A stretch of 64,000 bases of DNA from Paenibacillus lentus (lineage in GTDB: Bacteria; Bacillota; Bacilli; Paenibacillales; Paenibacillaceae), in contig NZ_CP034248.1 in NCBI RefSeq assembly GCF_003931855.1, positions 1,798,001 to 1,862,000 of the forward strand, in the 5' to 3' direction. The notes under the pieces are model-generated. The model was given only the letters and a program-made list of their open reading frames with translations. It did no database searches and was not told the DNA's origin. Made by a program: the position numbers and the translations under genes. Every line of letters begins with the position of its first letter. Position 1 is the first letter of the stretch. Below, piece after piece: positions 52,698 through 62,310 of this stretch.

Positions 52698-53201
52698 ATG
52701 ATTTGGCAATTAAGTGTAGCACTTATCGCGGTAGCATTTGTAGTCCTAGTCATATTCGTGGTGAAAACTTTGAAGGCAGCCGAGAAGTCTCTAGATAAAA
52801 CGACCCAGACGCTGCAGGAAATCCATAAGACAGTTGACGAGCTTAGTTATGAAGTTAAGCAGGTCGTTAGACAGGCCAACAGTATTACCGAGGATGTCGA
52901 GCATAAGATGAAACAGCTCGATCCTGTGCTGGAATCTGTAAAAAATGTAGGAGACGTACTGAATGAAGTGACGCTTGCCGCCAAGCAGGTATCTACTTCG
53001 CTGATCGGTAGAGTGAAGAAACCCCCACATCATACAGCAGGCAAGACGGGGGCGAAGCAAGTAGCGGCGGAGGATCCGATCGACTCTTCCACGTCTACCT
53101 ATGGCTCGACTTACAATCGTGAGACAGCTTCTAAGTCAGAGCCCGGTTGGATGAAGTGGGTGGACATCGCTTCCAGCGTATGGCATAAATACCGCTCATA
53201 A
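52698..53201 (+). CDS. DUF948 general-stress type protein
   Basis: 167 residues. N-terminal helix at about 4-25 ([20 protein letters not shown]), then a long coiled coil at about 30-100 ([20 protein letters not shown], then [20 protein letters not shown]), then a Ser/Thr-rich tail. This is the DUF948 family (YtxG-like), membrane-anchored with a cytosolic coiled coil. In Bacillus subtilis ytxG belongs to the SigB regulon, which fits the GTTT/GGGTAA promoter upstream. The next gene follows in the same direction with 50 bp between. Confidence 0.82.
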   Translation: MIWQLSVALIAVAFVVLVIFVVKTLKAAEKSLDKTTQTLQEIHKTVDELSYEVKQVVRQANSITEDVEHKMKQLDPVLESVKNVGDVLNEVTLAAKQVSTSLIGRVKKPPHHTAGKTGAKQVAAEDPIDSSTSTYGSTYNRETASKSEPGWMKWVDIASSVWHKYRS

Positions 53202-53251
53202 ATTTATGAAACAGGATCGAATCGGCAAGTCTTCAAAAAGAGGTGAGAACG

Positions 53252-53788
53252 ATGCTGAACATCATGTTACTGTTAGGATTTCTTACTGCTGTAAGCCATT
53301 ATCCGACAACTGTAGACAGTATTCCGCAGCTTTCCGTGAAACTTGCCTTTTCGCCGCAATCCTCCTCCGAACGCTCCGTGCCGGATGAGAACAAAGCAGC
53401 TTCACCGATTGATGAGTTTCATTCCATGGGCGACGTGACGTTGCATGATGATCGGGAAAGTGTCGTCCAGAAGAAAGGAAGACCGTTATCGATCCATAAG
53501 AATGCTTATTCCGGTTATACCGAATATCAATATGCGGATATTACGGTCGGGTTGTACGAGGATTTGGTTTATTATGTGCATATCGCCGCATCCCCCGAGA
53601 AAATCAAAGTGAATGGAAGATGGTTGTCTTTGCAGAAGCCGGGGCTTGATCAGGTCTTCGGTGAGCCGGACTATGTGGCAGAGGACGGGGATGTGTACAT
53701 CCGTGATTTGGCGGCAATCAAAATATACCGTGATCCGGAGACAAGGGGGATTGTCGGTGTGGATTTGTTTGATACGATCGCATTTTAG
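53252..53788 (+). CDS. Uncharacterised secreted or anchored protein
   Basis: 178 residues from the ATG at 53252, after AGAGGTG. N-terminal hydrophobic segment (MLNIMLLLGFLTAVSHYP) suggests export. The mature part has a repeating beta-like pattern with KGRPLSIHKNAYSGYTEYQY, VGLYEDLVYYVHI and VFGEPDYVAEDGDVYIRD. The GEPDYV and YxYxD/GLxV motifs are those of small surface beta-domains used in Bacillales secreted proteins. No family name is assigned. It is probably co-transcribed with the DUF948 gene under SigB control. Confidence 0.65.
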   Translation: MLNIMLLLGFLTAVSHYPTTVDSIPQLSVKLAFSPQSSSERSVPDENKAASPIDEFHSMGDVTLHDDRESVVQKKGRPLSIHKNAYSGYTEYQYADITVGLYEDLVYYVHIAASPEKIKVNGRWLSLQKPGLDQVFGEPDYVAEDGDVYIRDLAAIKIYRDPETRGIVGVDLFDTIAF

Positions 53789-53816
53789 AAATTGTTTAGG
53801 AAGTTAACATAAGCGT

Positions 53817-53842
53817 GTTTCAAGTCGCTGAGAGTAGGGTAA
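53817..53842 (+). promoter_or_regulatory. SigB-type promoter before the YflT-like gene
   Basis: GTTTCA, a 14-base spacer and GGGTAA. The layout is the same as at 52624-52649. Confidence 0.7.
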
Positions 53843-53902
53843 TTACAGCCATAGCAACAGAGAAGGATAGGATTTCATCATAGACAAAGGAGAGTGCTGA
53901 CG

Positions 53903-54247
53903 ATGAGTATGACGGATAAGAAGTCTTATGCCAAGGTTGTGCAGAACGGAGTTCAAGCGGTAGAAACCGTTAATGAGCTGCGAGCTGCAGGATATGTAGG
54001 AGATCATATCTATGTTCTTGCTCATGACCAGGATCGTACAGAACGAATTGCAGACACATCCAATGCTAATGAAATCGGTATTAAGGAAGAAGGCGTATTT
54101 GATGCCATTGCCAACTTGTTCCGTTCCCGGGGTGACGAACTGCGTGCAAAAATAGTTTCGCTTGGCTTTACACATACAGAGGCTGCCTTTTATGAGAAGG
54201 AACTGGATTTAGGCAAAGTGTTGGTAATCGCAAGATATACGGCATAA
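53903..54247 (+). CDS. General stress protein, YflT family
   Basis: 114 residues from the ATG at 53903, eight bases after AGGAGAG. Soluble; VQAVETVNELRAAGYVGDHI, then IYVLAHDQDRTERIADTSNA and LVIARY at the end. It matches the YflT-type (heat-induced stress protein) domain, in which an N-terminal helix and strands form a ferredoxin-like fold. The family is SigB-dependent in Bacillus subtilis. The GTTTCA-N14-GGGTAA promoter in front supports SigB control here, and the SigB operon lies 8 kb downstream. Confidence 0.85.
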   Translation: MSMTDKKSYAKVVQNGVQAVETVNELRAAGYVGDHIYVLAHDQDRTERIADTSNANEIGIKEEGVFDAIANLFRSRGDELRAKIVSLGFTHTEAAFYEKELDLGKVLVIARYTA

Positions 54248-54281
54248 ATGAACAGGATCTTCCGGCCTGACACTATAATCT

Positions 54282-54332
54282 TAAACATAGATAAGGAATG
54301 GGGAAACTGCACCCATTCCTTATCTATGTTTA
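54282..54332. repeat. Long perfect inverted repeat between the YflT-like gene and rsbY
   Basis: 54282-54302 (starting TAAACATAGATAAGG) is the exact reverse complement of 54312-54332 across 21 base pairs with a 9-base loop (gaaactgca). There is no T tract after it. Its right arm ends in GTTTA, which may also serve as a SigB-like -35 before rsbY. Confidence 0.7.
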
Positions 54333-54351
54333 TTGAGATAGAGTAGGATAG
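54328..54351 (+). promoter_or_regulatory. Weak SigB-like promoter before rsbY
   Basis: GTTTAT (54328-54333), a 12-base spacer and GGATAG (54346-54351; consensus GGGTAT). Its -35 lies in the long inverted repeat. A SigB-dependent rsbY would form positive feedback. The match is only partial. Confidence 0.35.
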
Positions 54352-54395
54352 TAGTTAGAGTTTGAAAATTTTGGTTTTGATGTGAGGAGAAATCA

Positions 54396-55565
54396 ATGAA
54401 AATTTTAATCGTGGACGATAATCCGACAAATATAATCATCATTAGAGAGATTTTGAAGAAAGAAAACTATAGAAATACAGTGGCCGCATCTTCGGCCGCG
54501 GAGATGTTCCAGCTGTTGGGGATCGAGCAGGCCAATTCTGAGATAATCCCTGTTTCATCGGATATTGATTTAATATTGCTCGATATGATGATGCCGGAAA
54601 TGGATGGTATAGCTGCCTGCCGTGTTATTCAGCAATATGAGGGACTTAAGGATATTCCGATTATTATGGTTACCGCCATAGGGGATTCCAAGAAGCTGGC
54701 GGAAGCGCTTGACGCCGGTGCGGTTGACTATGTGACCAAGCCGATCAATAAAGTGGAACTCATGGCGCGAATACGGCTGGCGCTAAGGCTAAAGCAGGAG
54801 AAAGACTGGCATAAAGAAAGGGATCAGCGGATACAGGAGGAACTGAAGCTAGCTGCCTTAGTACAAAATGCAGTTTTAAGCTCAGCCATTGCGGATTCGC
54901 ATTTTGAAATTGACGCCTTGTACAAGCCGTCCTTTGAACTGGCTGGAGATTTGTATTCATGGTATCCGCTCGGTGAGGGGAGATACGGCATTATATTATT
55001 GGACATGATGGGACACGGAATTTCCTCGTCCTTATTTTGCATGTTCATCGCTTCTGTCCTTAAGGATACAGTCAGCACCTACGTGGAGCCTGAAAAAGTC
55101 ATGCAGGAGTTAAATCGGCGCTTTAATCAGCTCCATATTGAGAAACAATTGATTCAGTATTATTTTACGGCGATCTACCTTGTAGTCGATACCAAGCATA
55201 AGAAGATCGATTATGTGAACGCCGGCCATCCGCCTGCTTTATTTTTTCAAAAGGGAGGAGAGGCGATCAGATTGGAAACAGTATGTCCGCCCGTTGGCCT
55301 GTTTGAAAAGATGGATACTACGACCCACACGATTACATATGAAGGGGAAGGCCATATCGTCCTGTACACTGATGGCTTAATGGAGGTCATGGATGGAACG
55401 CAAGAGGAGCAGATTGAATTTTTGGAGCAGACCTTAAGTGGGAGCCATAGGCTGGACAAGGATAAAATGCAGCGTCTATTTTTTGATGAAGGGTATCCGC
55501 AAGAACGGGAGGACGATAAGTGTCTTGTGTGGATCAGGCTCAAAGAGGGAGAGGGAAGCGAATGA
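54396..55565 (+). CDS. rsbY: PP2C-type phosphatase with N-terminal receiver (RsbY-like)
   Basis: 389 residues; GAGGAG before the ATG. Receiver at about 1-130 (phosphoacceptor in IDLILLDMMMPEMDG near residue 65, Lys in YVTKPINKVE). The SpoIIE/PP2C domain at about 170-385 has metal sites FELAGDLYSWYP, LLDMMGHGISS and YTDGLMEVMDG. This is the arrangement of RsbY of the Bacillus cereus group, where phosphorylation of the receiver by the hybrid kinase RsbK switches on phosphatase activity toward phospho-RsbV. The next gene, the large kinase, overlaps its stop by four bases. This fits a direct kinase-phosphatase pair. Confidence 0.88.
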   Translation: MKILIVDDNPTNIIIIREILKKENYRNTVAASSAAEMFQLLGIEQANSEIIPVSSDIDLILLDMMMPEMDGIAACRVIQQYEGLKDIPIIMVTAIGDSKKLAEALDAGAVDYVTKPINKVELMARIRLALRLKQEKDWHKERDQRIQEELKLAALVQNAVLSSAIADSHFEIDALYKPSFELAGDLYSWYPLGEGRYGIILLDMMGHGISSSLFCMFIASVLKDTVSTYVEPEKVMQELNRRFNQLHIEKQLIQYYFTAIYLVVDTKHKKIDYVNAGHPPALFFQKGGEAIRLETVCPPVGLFEKMDTTTHTITYEGEGHIVLYTDGLMEVMDGTQEEQIEFLEQTLSGSHRLDKDKMQRLFFDEGYPQEREDDKCLVWIRLKEGEGSE

Positions 55566-58500
55566 AGATCAGGAGCAAGTTAATTATCGGCTACAGTTCA
55601 CTTTTGATCATTATGCTGATGCTCACATTCGCCAGCTACGATCGTCTGCATTTTATGAATGATCAGCTACAGCATGTGTATTCGGAAGGCTACTTGAAGG
55701 TTAAGGCCTCCACCGATATGCGCGGCGATGTGAACGATATGGCTCGAATCCTCACGAATATGGTGCAAGTGAAGAACCAGGACTATATCATTCAGGAGCG
55801 AAACAAGCTGGAGAAGAGGGGAGAATCAGCAAAGAAAAAACTGCAGCAGCTGCAGGATAGTTTGACTACTGGCGAAGATCGCCAGATGATGACAAAGATT
55901 GAAGAAGCAACTCTGGACTTCGAAAGCTATCAAAACCGGCTAATGACCCTGCTGCTTAATGGTGAGTTTGACAGGGCCAATGATTATCGGATTTCCTCTG
56001 GTCAAGGCATTCAGGATCGCTTGCTAAATACGCTGAATGAATTGAGGGATTATTTGGATATCCAAATTGAAACCGAAATTAATAAAGCGAACCAGGCTTA
56101 TAACGATTCGATCCAGGTAACGATCATAACGATGGCCGTCGGCTTGTTGCTAGGCTTAGCGATTGTACTGTGGGTACTGCCAAATATAACCAAGGGCTTG
56201 AACACTGTAAATAGCATGATTAAGCATTTCGGAAAAGAGCAGTGGGATGAAATCAGATCCATTCCGGTACAGTCCAAAGATGAAATAGGCAGTGTAGCCC
56301 GGGTGTTTCAAGAGCTGGCGGACGATCTTCGAGAAAAGCAAGAACTTGAGAAAAAGTTCCTGCAGCAGCAAAAGGATTTGACGTGGATCAACTCTAACTT
56401 AGCGCGAATTACCGAACTGCTTCACGGCATTAATTCGCTGGAGCAAATATCTCAAATGTTCATTAACGAGTTTACTCCGATCCTTGGCGGCAATGTGGGT
56501 GCCGTCTATATTCGGAAGGAGAGCGAAAATCCGGACGAACTGCATTTGGGAGCTGCTTATGCCAGAAATGGGGAATTGAATTCTCCGGCGATGTTTAGAA
56601 TCGGCGAAGGTCTCATAGGACAGGTGGCTCTGGATCAGAAGCCGTTATCGCTGAAAGAGACGCCGCCTAATTATTTATCCGTACGCTCTGCCCTAGGGGA
56701 GGCCAAGCCGGCACATGTTCTCATTTATCCGATCTTATTCGAAGATGAATTGCTGGGTGTCGTTGAGTTGGCTAACCTGGATCAATTTACATCGTTGGAA
56801 GAGCAACTGCTGTCAGAGCTGACAATTAGTTTGGGCGTTGTACTGAATAACGTGAACCGCAGGCTGCGGGTTGAAGAGCTTCTACGCGAATCGCAGGCTT
56901 TGACGGAAGAACTGCAGGTTCAATCAGAAGAACTTCAAACACAACAGGAGGAGCTTCGCCGTTCCAATGAAGCCATGGAGAAGCAAACGGCGGCATTGAA
57001 GCGCTCCGAGGAGCTGCTGCAGCGGCAGCAGGAGGAACTGGAGCATTATAATACGGAGCTGATTGCCAAGACTCGCGCCCTTGAGGAACAGGTGCAGGAA
57101 GTCAAGGAGAAGAACGAGGAAATTGAGAAGACGAGAGATGAATTAGAACGTCATGCAGCCCAGCTGGCTGTAACGAGCAAATATAAATCGGAGTTTCTGG
57201 CCAATATGTCTCATGAACTGCGGACACCTCTTAACAGTCTGCTTATTTTGTCACAGCTGCTCTCGGAGAACAAGGATAATAATTTGACCCCCAAGCAGGT
57301 GGAATATGCTCATACCATTCATATGTCAGGATCGGATTTGCTGAAAATGATCGATGAAATTCTCGATTTATCGAAGGTCGACGCAGGCAAGATGGAAGTG
57401 AACGAGGAACAAGTTGATATTAAAGAGCTGGAGAGATTTGTGGAGCATAATTTCCGGCCTGTCGCGGAGAGCAGAGGGATTAGGCTGCGCATAGAAGTCA
57501 GTTCGCAGGTACCGAAGCGAATTACGACCGATGGGCATCGTGTGAAGCAAATATTACGCAATTTGCTCTCTAATGCCTTTAAATTTACGAATGACGGTGA
57601 AGTCGCGTTCTTGGTTAAAGTGGCTGCCCCGGATGAACTTCCAAACGAATTGGAGCGTAATCGCCAGTATCTGGCGCTGACCATCAGGGATACAGGGATT
57701 GGCGTGCCTGAGGATAAAATGGACTTCATTTTTGAGGCCTTTAGGCAAGTGGATGGAACGACGAGCCGCAAATATGGTGGAACGGGATTGGGACTGTCGA
57801 TTAGCCGTGGGCTGTCCGCCCTTCTTGGCGGTGGAATTGGTCTGGAGAGCAAGCAAGGGGAGGGCAGCAGCTTTACGCTTTATTTGCCGAGGGAGCCTCG
57901 CTCCGAGATATTCAGAGCTAGCAGGGAAGCGGCTGCGACTTCCCCTGCAGCTGTTGAAGAGCCAATGAGACTGGAAGCTTACGCTCCGTCTGTACCGGCA
58001 GATGAGCCAACTCCAATATTCAATCCGATTGTCGATGATCGGGAAGCCATTGCGGCAGAGGATAAAGTGCTGTTAATTATCGAAGATGATGTTGTATTCG
58101 CCAAAATCCTGCTTGAAATGACTCGTCATCATGGTTTCAAGGGGATTGTAGCTGTTCAGGGGGACGAGGGGCTCCGGCTCGTTCACGAATATTTGCCGGA
58201 TGCGATCATTTTGGATATTCAGCTGCCAGTGATGGATGGCTGGTCGATTCTTAATGAATTGAAAAGCAATGCCAAGACAAGGCATATTCCGGTGCATGTC
58301 ATTTCCGTTGTGGATGATGTGAAACAGGGATTAATGATGGGAGCTATCGCTTATTTGCGCAAGCCATCCTCAAGGGAGCATCTCGAACAGGCCTTTACTT
58401 ATATCGAGTCTTATACGGAGAAGAGCCTGAAACATTTGCTTGTCGTCGAAGATGATGAAATCCAGCAGAAGTCCATTATCGAATTGATTGGTCATGATGA

Positions 58501-59233
58501 TGTAGCAATTACCGCTGTATCGACTGGTGCAGAAGCGCTGCGAGAGCTGCGTATGAAGCATTATGATTGTATGGTTCTCGACTTAATGCTGACGGATATG
58601 ACCGGGTTCGAGCTGCTGGATCAAATCCGCGATGATGAGAAGTTAAATGATTTGCCGATTATTATTTATACAGGCAAAGATTTGGATGCGAAGGAAGAGA
58701 CCAAGCTGCGCAAGTATGCCGAATCGATCATTATCAAGGATGTTAAATCGCCGGAGCGGCTACTGGACGAAACGACATTATTTCTGCATCGTATCGAGGC
58801 TAACCTTCCGGAGGACAAGCGGAAAATTTTGCAGAAGCTGCATAATAAAGAAGAATTATTCGAAGGCAAGAAAATCCTGCTTGTCGACGATGACGTCCGC
58901 AATGTATTCGCCCTCTCCAGCGTGCTAGAAGGCTACCGGATGAACGTTGTATACGCAGAAAATGGCAGGGAGGCACTTGAGATTTTGGAAGAACAGAGGG
59001 ACTTCGACCTCATTTTGATGGATATGATGATGCCGGAAATGGATGGATATGAAGCGATGCGTCGCATACGCGAGAAGACGGAGTTTGCGAAGCTTCCGAT
59101 TATTGCATTGACTGCCAAGGCGATGAAAGAGGATCGTTCCAAATGCATTGAGGCTGGTGCCTCTGATTATGTGAAGAAACCGATCCAAACGGATCAATTA
59201 CTCTCATTAATGCGTGTTTGGTTGTATTCGTAA
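55562..59233 (+). CDS. rsbK: Large hybrid histidine kinase with three receivers (RsbK-like)
   Basis: 1223 residues from the ATG at 55562. TM1 at about 7-25, extracytoplasmic helical (CHASE3-like) region to 185, TM2 at about 188-210, HAMP to about 265, GAF-like at about 295-430, coiled coil at about 440-545, HisKA with the His in MSHELRTPLNSLL near 551, HATPase at about 660-790 (NLLSNAFKFTN, DTGIGVP, GTGLGLS). Then three receivers with Asp near 882 (AIILDIQLPVMDG), 1003 (MVLDLMLTDMTG) and 1151 (LILMDMMMPEMDG). Bacillus cereus RsbK has a similar front end and one receiver. It sits between rsbY and the methyltransferase gene, so RsbM-type methylation of it is likely. Confidence 0.82.
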   Translation: MKIRSKLIIGYSSLLIIMLMLTFASYDRLHFMNDQLQHVYSEGYLKVKASTDMRGDVNDMARILTNMVQVKNQDYIIQERNKLEKRGESAKKKLQQLQDSLTTGEDRQMMTKIEEATLDFESYQNRLMTLLLNGEFDRANDYRISSGQGIQDRLLNTLNELRDYLDIQIETEINKANQAYNDSIQVTIITMAVGLLLGLAIVLWVLPNITKGLNTVNSMIKHFGKEQWDEIRSIPVQSKDEIGSVARVFQELADDLREKQELEKKFLQQQKDLTWINSNLARITELLHGINSLEQISQMFINEFTPILGGNVGAVYIRKESENPDELHLGAAYARNGELNSPAMFRIGEGLIGQVALDQKPLSLKETPPNYLSVRSALGEAKPAHVLIYPILFEDELLGVVELANLDQFTSLEEQLLSELTISLGVVLNNVNRRLRVEELLRESQALTEELQVQSEELQTQQEELRRSNEAMEKQTAALKRSEELLQRQQEELEHYNTELIAKTRALEEQVQEVKEKNEEIEKTRDELERHAAQLAVTSKYKSEFLANMSHELRTPLNSLLILSQLLSENKDNNLTPKQVEYAHTIHMSGSDLLKMIDEILDLSKVDAGKMEVNEEQVDIKELERFVEHNFRPVAESRGIRLRIEVSSQVPKRITTDGHRVKQILRNLLSNAFKFTNDGEVAFLVKVAAPDELPNELERNRQYLALTIRDTGIGVPEDKMDFIFEAFRQVDGTTSRKYGGTGLGLSISRGLSALLGGGIGLESKQGEGSSFTLYLPREPRSEIFRASREAAATSPAAVEEPMRLEAYAPSVPADEPTPIFNPIVDDREAIAAEDKVLLIIEDDVVFAKILLEMTRHHGFKGIVAVQGDEGLRLVHEYLPDAIILDIQLPVMDGWSILNELKSNAKTRHIPVHVISVVDDVKQGLMMGAIAYLRKPSSREHLEQAFTYIESYTEKSLKHLLVVEDDEIQQKSIIELIGHDDVAITAVSTGAEALRELRMKHYDCMVLDLMLTDMTGFELLDQIRDDEKLNDLPIIIYTGKDLDAKEETKLRKYAESIIIKDVKSPERLLDETTLFLHRIEANLPEDKRKILQKLHNKEELFEGKKILLVDDDVRNVFALSSVLEGYRMNVVYAENGREALEILEEQRDFDLILMDMMMPEMDGYEAMRRIREKTEFAKLPIIALTAKAMKEDRSKCIEAGASDYVKKPIQTDQLLSLMRVWLYS

Positions 59234-59304
59234 GCTGACTTACGGGGTAATAGTATTTATAGAGACAGTAACATGTATTTATATTGGAAAGCGGAGTTGA
59301 ACAC

Positions 59305-60177
59305 ATGTCATCCAGTGAATTCACGAATTTTGAAGATGATATACCTTACGACGATAGCCAAAGCGAGCGGGAGAGTATTGAGATTGAGCTGCTGTTAGAG
59401 GGGATTCATCGGCTTTACGGGTATGATTTCCGAAATTATGCAGTCCCCTCCCTGCGCAGAAGAATATGGCATCATGTCTATTCCGAGCAGCTCAAGACGA
59501 TATCCGGGCTGCAGGAGAAAATATTTCATGATCGGGAGTGCTTTGAACGATTCGTCTACAATTTGTCTATCCCCGTAACGGAAATGTTCCGTGATCCGAA
59601 CCTGTTTCGGGTATTTCGGGAGAAGGTAATCCCCTTGCTGCGAACCTATCCATATATTCGTATTTGGCATGCCGGATGCTCCACGGGCGAAGAGGTGTAT
59701 TCCATGGCCATATTGCTTCATGAAGAAGGCCTCTACGACAAAGCCCGCATTTATGCTACCGATATGAATGATAGATCTTTGCAAATCGCCAAAGAGGGGA
59801 TTGTCGGTATTCAAAAAATGAAGCAGTACACGAAAAATTACTTGGAGGCGGGGGGAACGCGTTCGTTCTCCGAGTATTATACAGCAAAATATAACTCGGT
59901 TATTTTCCAGCCTTTTTTGCGCAAGAATATTATTTTCGCCGAACATAACTTGGCGACAGATCGATCCTTCAACGAATTTAATGTCATTTTTTGTCGTAAT
60001 GTGATGATTTATTTTGATGAAACGCTGCGAAACCGTGTTCATGCCCTGTTTCACGAAAGCCTGAATCATTTTGGCATACTCGTGCTTGGGGCTAAGGAAT
60101 CAATTCATTTTACGGACTTCACGGACAGCTACGAGGCCTTGGATCGTGAAGAGAAAATATATCGAAAGATCAAGTGA
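59305..60177 (+). CDS. rsbM: CheR-type methyltransferase (RsbM-like)
   Basis: 290 residues from the ATG at 59305. N-terminal helical part with [20 protein letters not shown] and [19 protein letters not shown], given as [16 protein letters not shown], which is the CheR substrate-binding arrangement. SAM site [19 protein letters not shown], then [18 protein letters not shown] and [13 protein letters not shown]. CheR proteins methylate Glu residues of receptors. In Bacillus cereus RsbM methylates RsbK and lowers SigB activity. No CheB or chemotaxis gene is adjacent, which favours the RsbM role. It follows the RsbK-like gene by 71 bp. Confidence 0.85.
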   Translation: MSSSEFTNFEDDIPYDDSQSERESIEIELLLEGIHRLYGYDFRNYAVPSLRRRIWHHVYSEQLKTISGLQEKIFHDRECFERFVYNLSIPVTEMFRDPNLFRVFREKVIPLLRTYPYIRIWHAGCSTGEEVYSMAILLHEEGLYDKARIYATDMNDRSLQIAKEGIVGIQKMKQYTKNYLEAGGTRSFSEYYTAKYNSVIFQPFLRKNIIFAEHNLATDRSFNEFNVIFCRNVMIYFDETLRNRVHALFHESLNHFGILVLGAKESIHFTDFTDSYEALDREEKIYRKIK

Positions 60178-60209
60178 TCTCTCGACAGTATGATTGGCAG
60201 GGGGATTTC

Positions 60210-61901
60210 ATGGGGGTTGAAGAACCGATTCACATATTGTTGGTAGACGACCGTCCTGAGAATTTAATGGCTCTGGAAGCTGTGTTGGGTAGCGAGAAGT
60301 ACAAGCTTGTAATGGCTACTTCGGGTCAAGAGGCGCTCAAATATTTGCTTAAGGATAATTTTGCGGTGATTGTGCTCGATGTGCAGATGCCCGGCATGGA
60401 TGGTATCGAAACGGCCAAGTTAATTAAGGCCCGCGATAAGACGAAAGATATTCCGATTATCTTTATTTCAGCGAATAGCAAGGACGCTGAGCATTTGTTC
60501 GAAGGCTATTCGGCGGGGGCCATCGATTATATGGTTAAGCCGTTTATTCCGCAGATTTTAAAATCGAAAATCGATGGGTTTGTCGACATGTACATCACGA
60601 ATCAACGCCATAAAACTCAGAGCATGCTGCTGCAGCAGAAGACTCAGGAACTGGAGCGGATCAACGATGAATTGGTGCAGGCCAAGGAAGCGGCGGAGAT
60701 TGCCGCGAAGGCTAAGACGGAATTCCTAGCCATGATGAGCCATGAGATCCGCACTCCGATGAACGGTGTCATTGGCATGATTGATTTATTACTTGAAACT
60801 GAGCTGCAGGAAGAACAGAAGGAATATGCGGAAATTATCCGCAACAGCGCGAACACATTAGTAACAATTATTAACGATATTCTTGATTTCACTAAGATGG
60901 AATCCGGTAAGATGGAGCTGGAGGAATGTCCATTTGAACTACGGGCCGGAATCCAGGAGGTGTTCAATCTATTCTCCATGGATGCGCACCGGAAGGGGCT
61001 GGAGCTTGTATATTTCATAGATGACAGCATTCCGCAAATTCTATATGGGGATATGGGAAGAATACGTCAAGTGCTGATCAATTTAATCGGAAATGCGATT
61101 AAGTTTACCGAGCAGGGCGGTGTTTATTTGGTCGTGTCCGCCAGCGAGAACAAGGACGATCAGGATAATCTCATGCTGGAATTCACGGTAAAGGATACAG
61201 GCATCGGCATTGCTCCCGATAAGGTAGATAAGCTCTTCAAACCGTTCTCCCAATTGGATTCGTCCATGACGCGGAAATATGGTGGAACCGGTTTGGGCCT
61301 CGCTATTTGCCAGACACTGGTGCTGTTGATGGGAGGCGATATTTGGGTTGAGCCCCAGGAGGAGAAGGGGGCGACTTTTGCTTTTTCCGTTCAGGTACGT
61401 AATTGTACAGAGGAGAATGAAGCGTTGCGTTATTGTCCAGGCATTTCGGTAGAAGGACAACCCCTGCATACAGATCGCATGCTCGTCGTCGATGATCATC
61501 CGATCAATCAACGCCTCATGGTCAGTATGCTGAATAAGCTGGGCTATGAAGCCGACGTAGCGGAAGATGGTGCCCAAGCCGTTCAAATGACTTTAGAAGG
61601 AAAGGCTTATTCCTTTATTTTTATGGATTTACAAATGCCTGTAATGGATGGACTTGAGGCCACAAGCCGGATTCGTGAAGCTGATCATTCTGGATGGTCG
61701 CCTGTCATCATTGCGATGACTGCCAATGTCATGGAGGGTGTCAGGAGCAAGTGTCTGAAGGCAGGAATGAATGACTATATCAGCAAGCCGGTGAAGCTCA
61801 GCTCCGTGAGAAAAATAGTCGCTAAGTACATCAACGGGTCAGATCATGGGTCTATGAAGCATTTTCCACAGGTATATCAGGAGAGCTTGGTTGATTCATA
61901 A
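60210..61901 (+). CDS. Second hybrid histidine kinase (REC-HisKA-HATPase-REC)
   Basis: 563 residues from the ATG at 60210, after a GGGGG site. There is no membrane helix. N-terminal receiver at about 5-125 (Asp in [15 protein letters not shown] near 60), HisKA with [13 protein letters not shown] near 185, HATPase at about 280-395 ([25 protein letters not shown]), C-terminal receiver at about 425-545 (Asp in [13 protein letters not shown]). It lies between rsbM and rsbV in one direction and would be controlled by phosphate from another kinase through its first receiver. The B. cereus core module has no such extra kinase as far as I recall, so it may add a second input or a brake. Confidence 0.9.
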   Translation: MGVEEPIHILLVDDRPENLMALEAVLGSEKYKLVMATSGQEALKYLLKDNFAVIVLDVQMPGMDGIETAKLIKARDKTKDIPIIFISANSKDAEHLFEGYSAGAIDYMVKPFIPQILKSKIDGFVDMYITNQRHKTQSMLLQQKTQELERINDELVQAKEAAEIAAKAKTEFLAMMSHEIRTPMNGVIGMIDLLLETELQEEQKEYAEIIRNSANTLVTIINDILDFTKMESGKMELEECPFELRAGIQEVFNLFSMDAHRKGLELVYFIDDSIPQILYGDMGRIRQVLINLIGNAIKFTEQGGVYLVVSASENKDDQDNLMLEFTVKDTGIGIAPDKVDKLFKPFSQLDSSMTRKYGGTGLGLAICQTLVLLMGGDIWVEPQEEKGATFAFSVQVRNCTEENEALRYCPGISVEGQPLHTDRMLVVDDHPINQRLMVSMLNKLGYEADVAEDGAQAVQMTLEGKAYSFIFMDLQMPVMDGLEATSRIREADHSGWSPVIIAMTANVMEGVRSKCLKAGMNDYISKPVKLSSVRKIVAKYINGSDHGSMKHFPQVYQESLVDS

Positions 61902-61953
61902 GTAGTTCGATTGGGTTATGAATAGAGAAAACATTTTTCAGGAGAGAGTGTCT

Positions 61954-62292
61954 ATGAATACAAATAAAAATGATAAATTTTCAGCTACATCGCAACTGGA
62001 GAACGACACTTGCACGGTGTATTTACGGGGAGAGCTGGATTTGTCTGTAGCTCCAGACTTCCGCCAGGTTATGGAACCTCTCGTTGGAGATGAGGCACTG
62101 CATCTCATTATCAACATGAAGGACTTGAAATATATCGATAGTACGGGCATCGGAATTCTGTTGTCTATTCTAAAAGCAAGACATGGCATGAAGGCCGAAT
62201 TTCTGGTAAAAGAAGTGCCAGACCAAATTCAGAAGCTGTTTGACATGACCGGGATTGCCAAGTTTTTTGCCGCACAAGAGAATTCCCAATAG
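61954..62292 (+). CDS. rsbV: Anti-anti-sigma factor RsbV
   Basis: 112 residues from the ATG at 61954, after AGGAGAGAG. A single STAS domain: LENDTCTVYLRGELDLSVAP, then the phosphorylatable Ser in LKYIDSTGIGILLSILKAR. In the partner switch RsbW phosphorylates this Ser; the unphosphorylated form binds RsbW and frees SigB. It is the first of three consecutive genes rsbV-rsbW-sigB. An upstream in-frame ATG at 61918 would give 12 more residues but has no binding site. Confidence 0.9.
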   Translation: MNTNKNDKFSATSQLENDTCTVYLRGELDLSVAPDFRQVMEPLVGDEALHLIINMKDLKYIDSTGIGILLSILKARHGMKAEFLVKEVPDQIQKLFDMTGIAKFFAAQENSQ

Positions 62293-62310
62293 GAAAGGAT
62301 CGAAGTAAGA

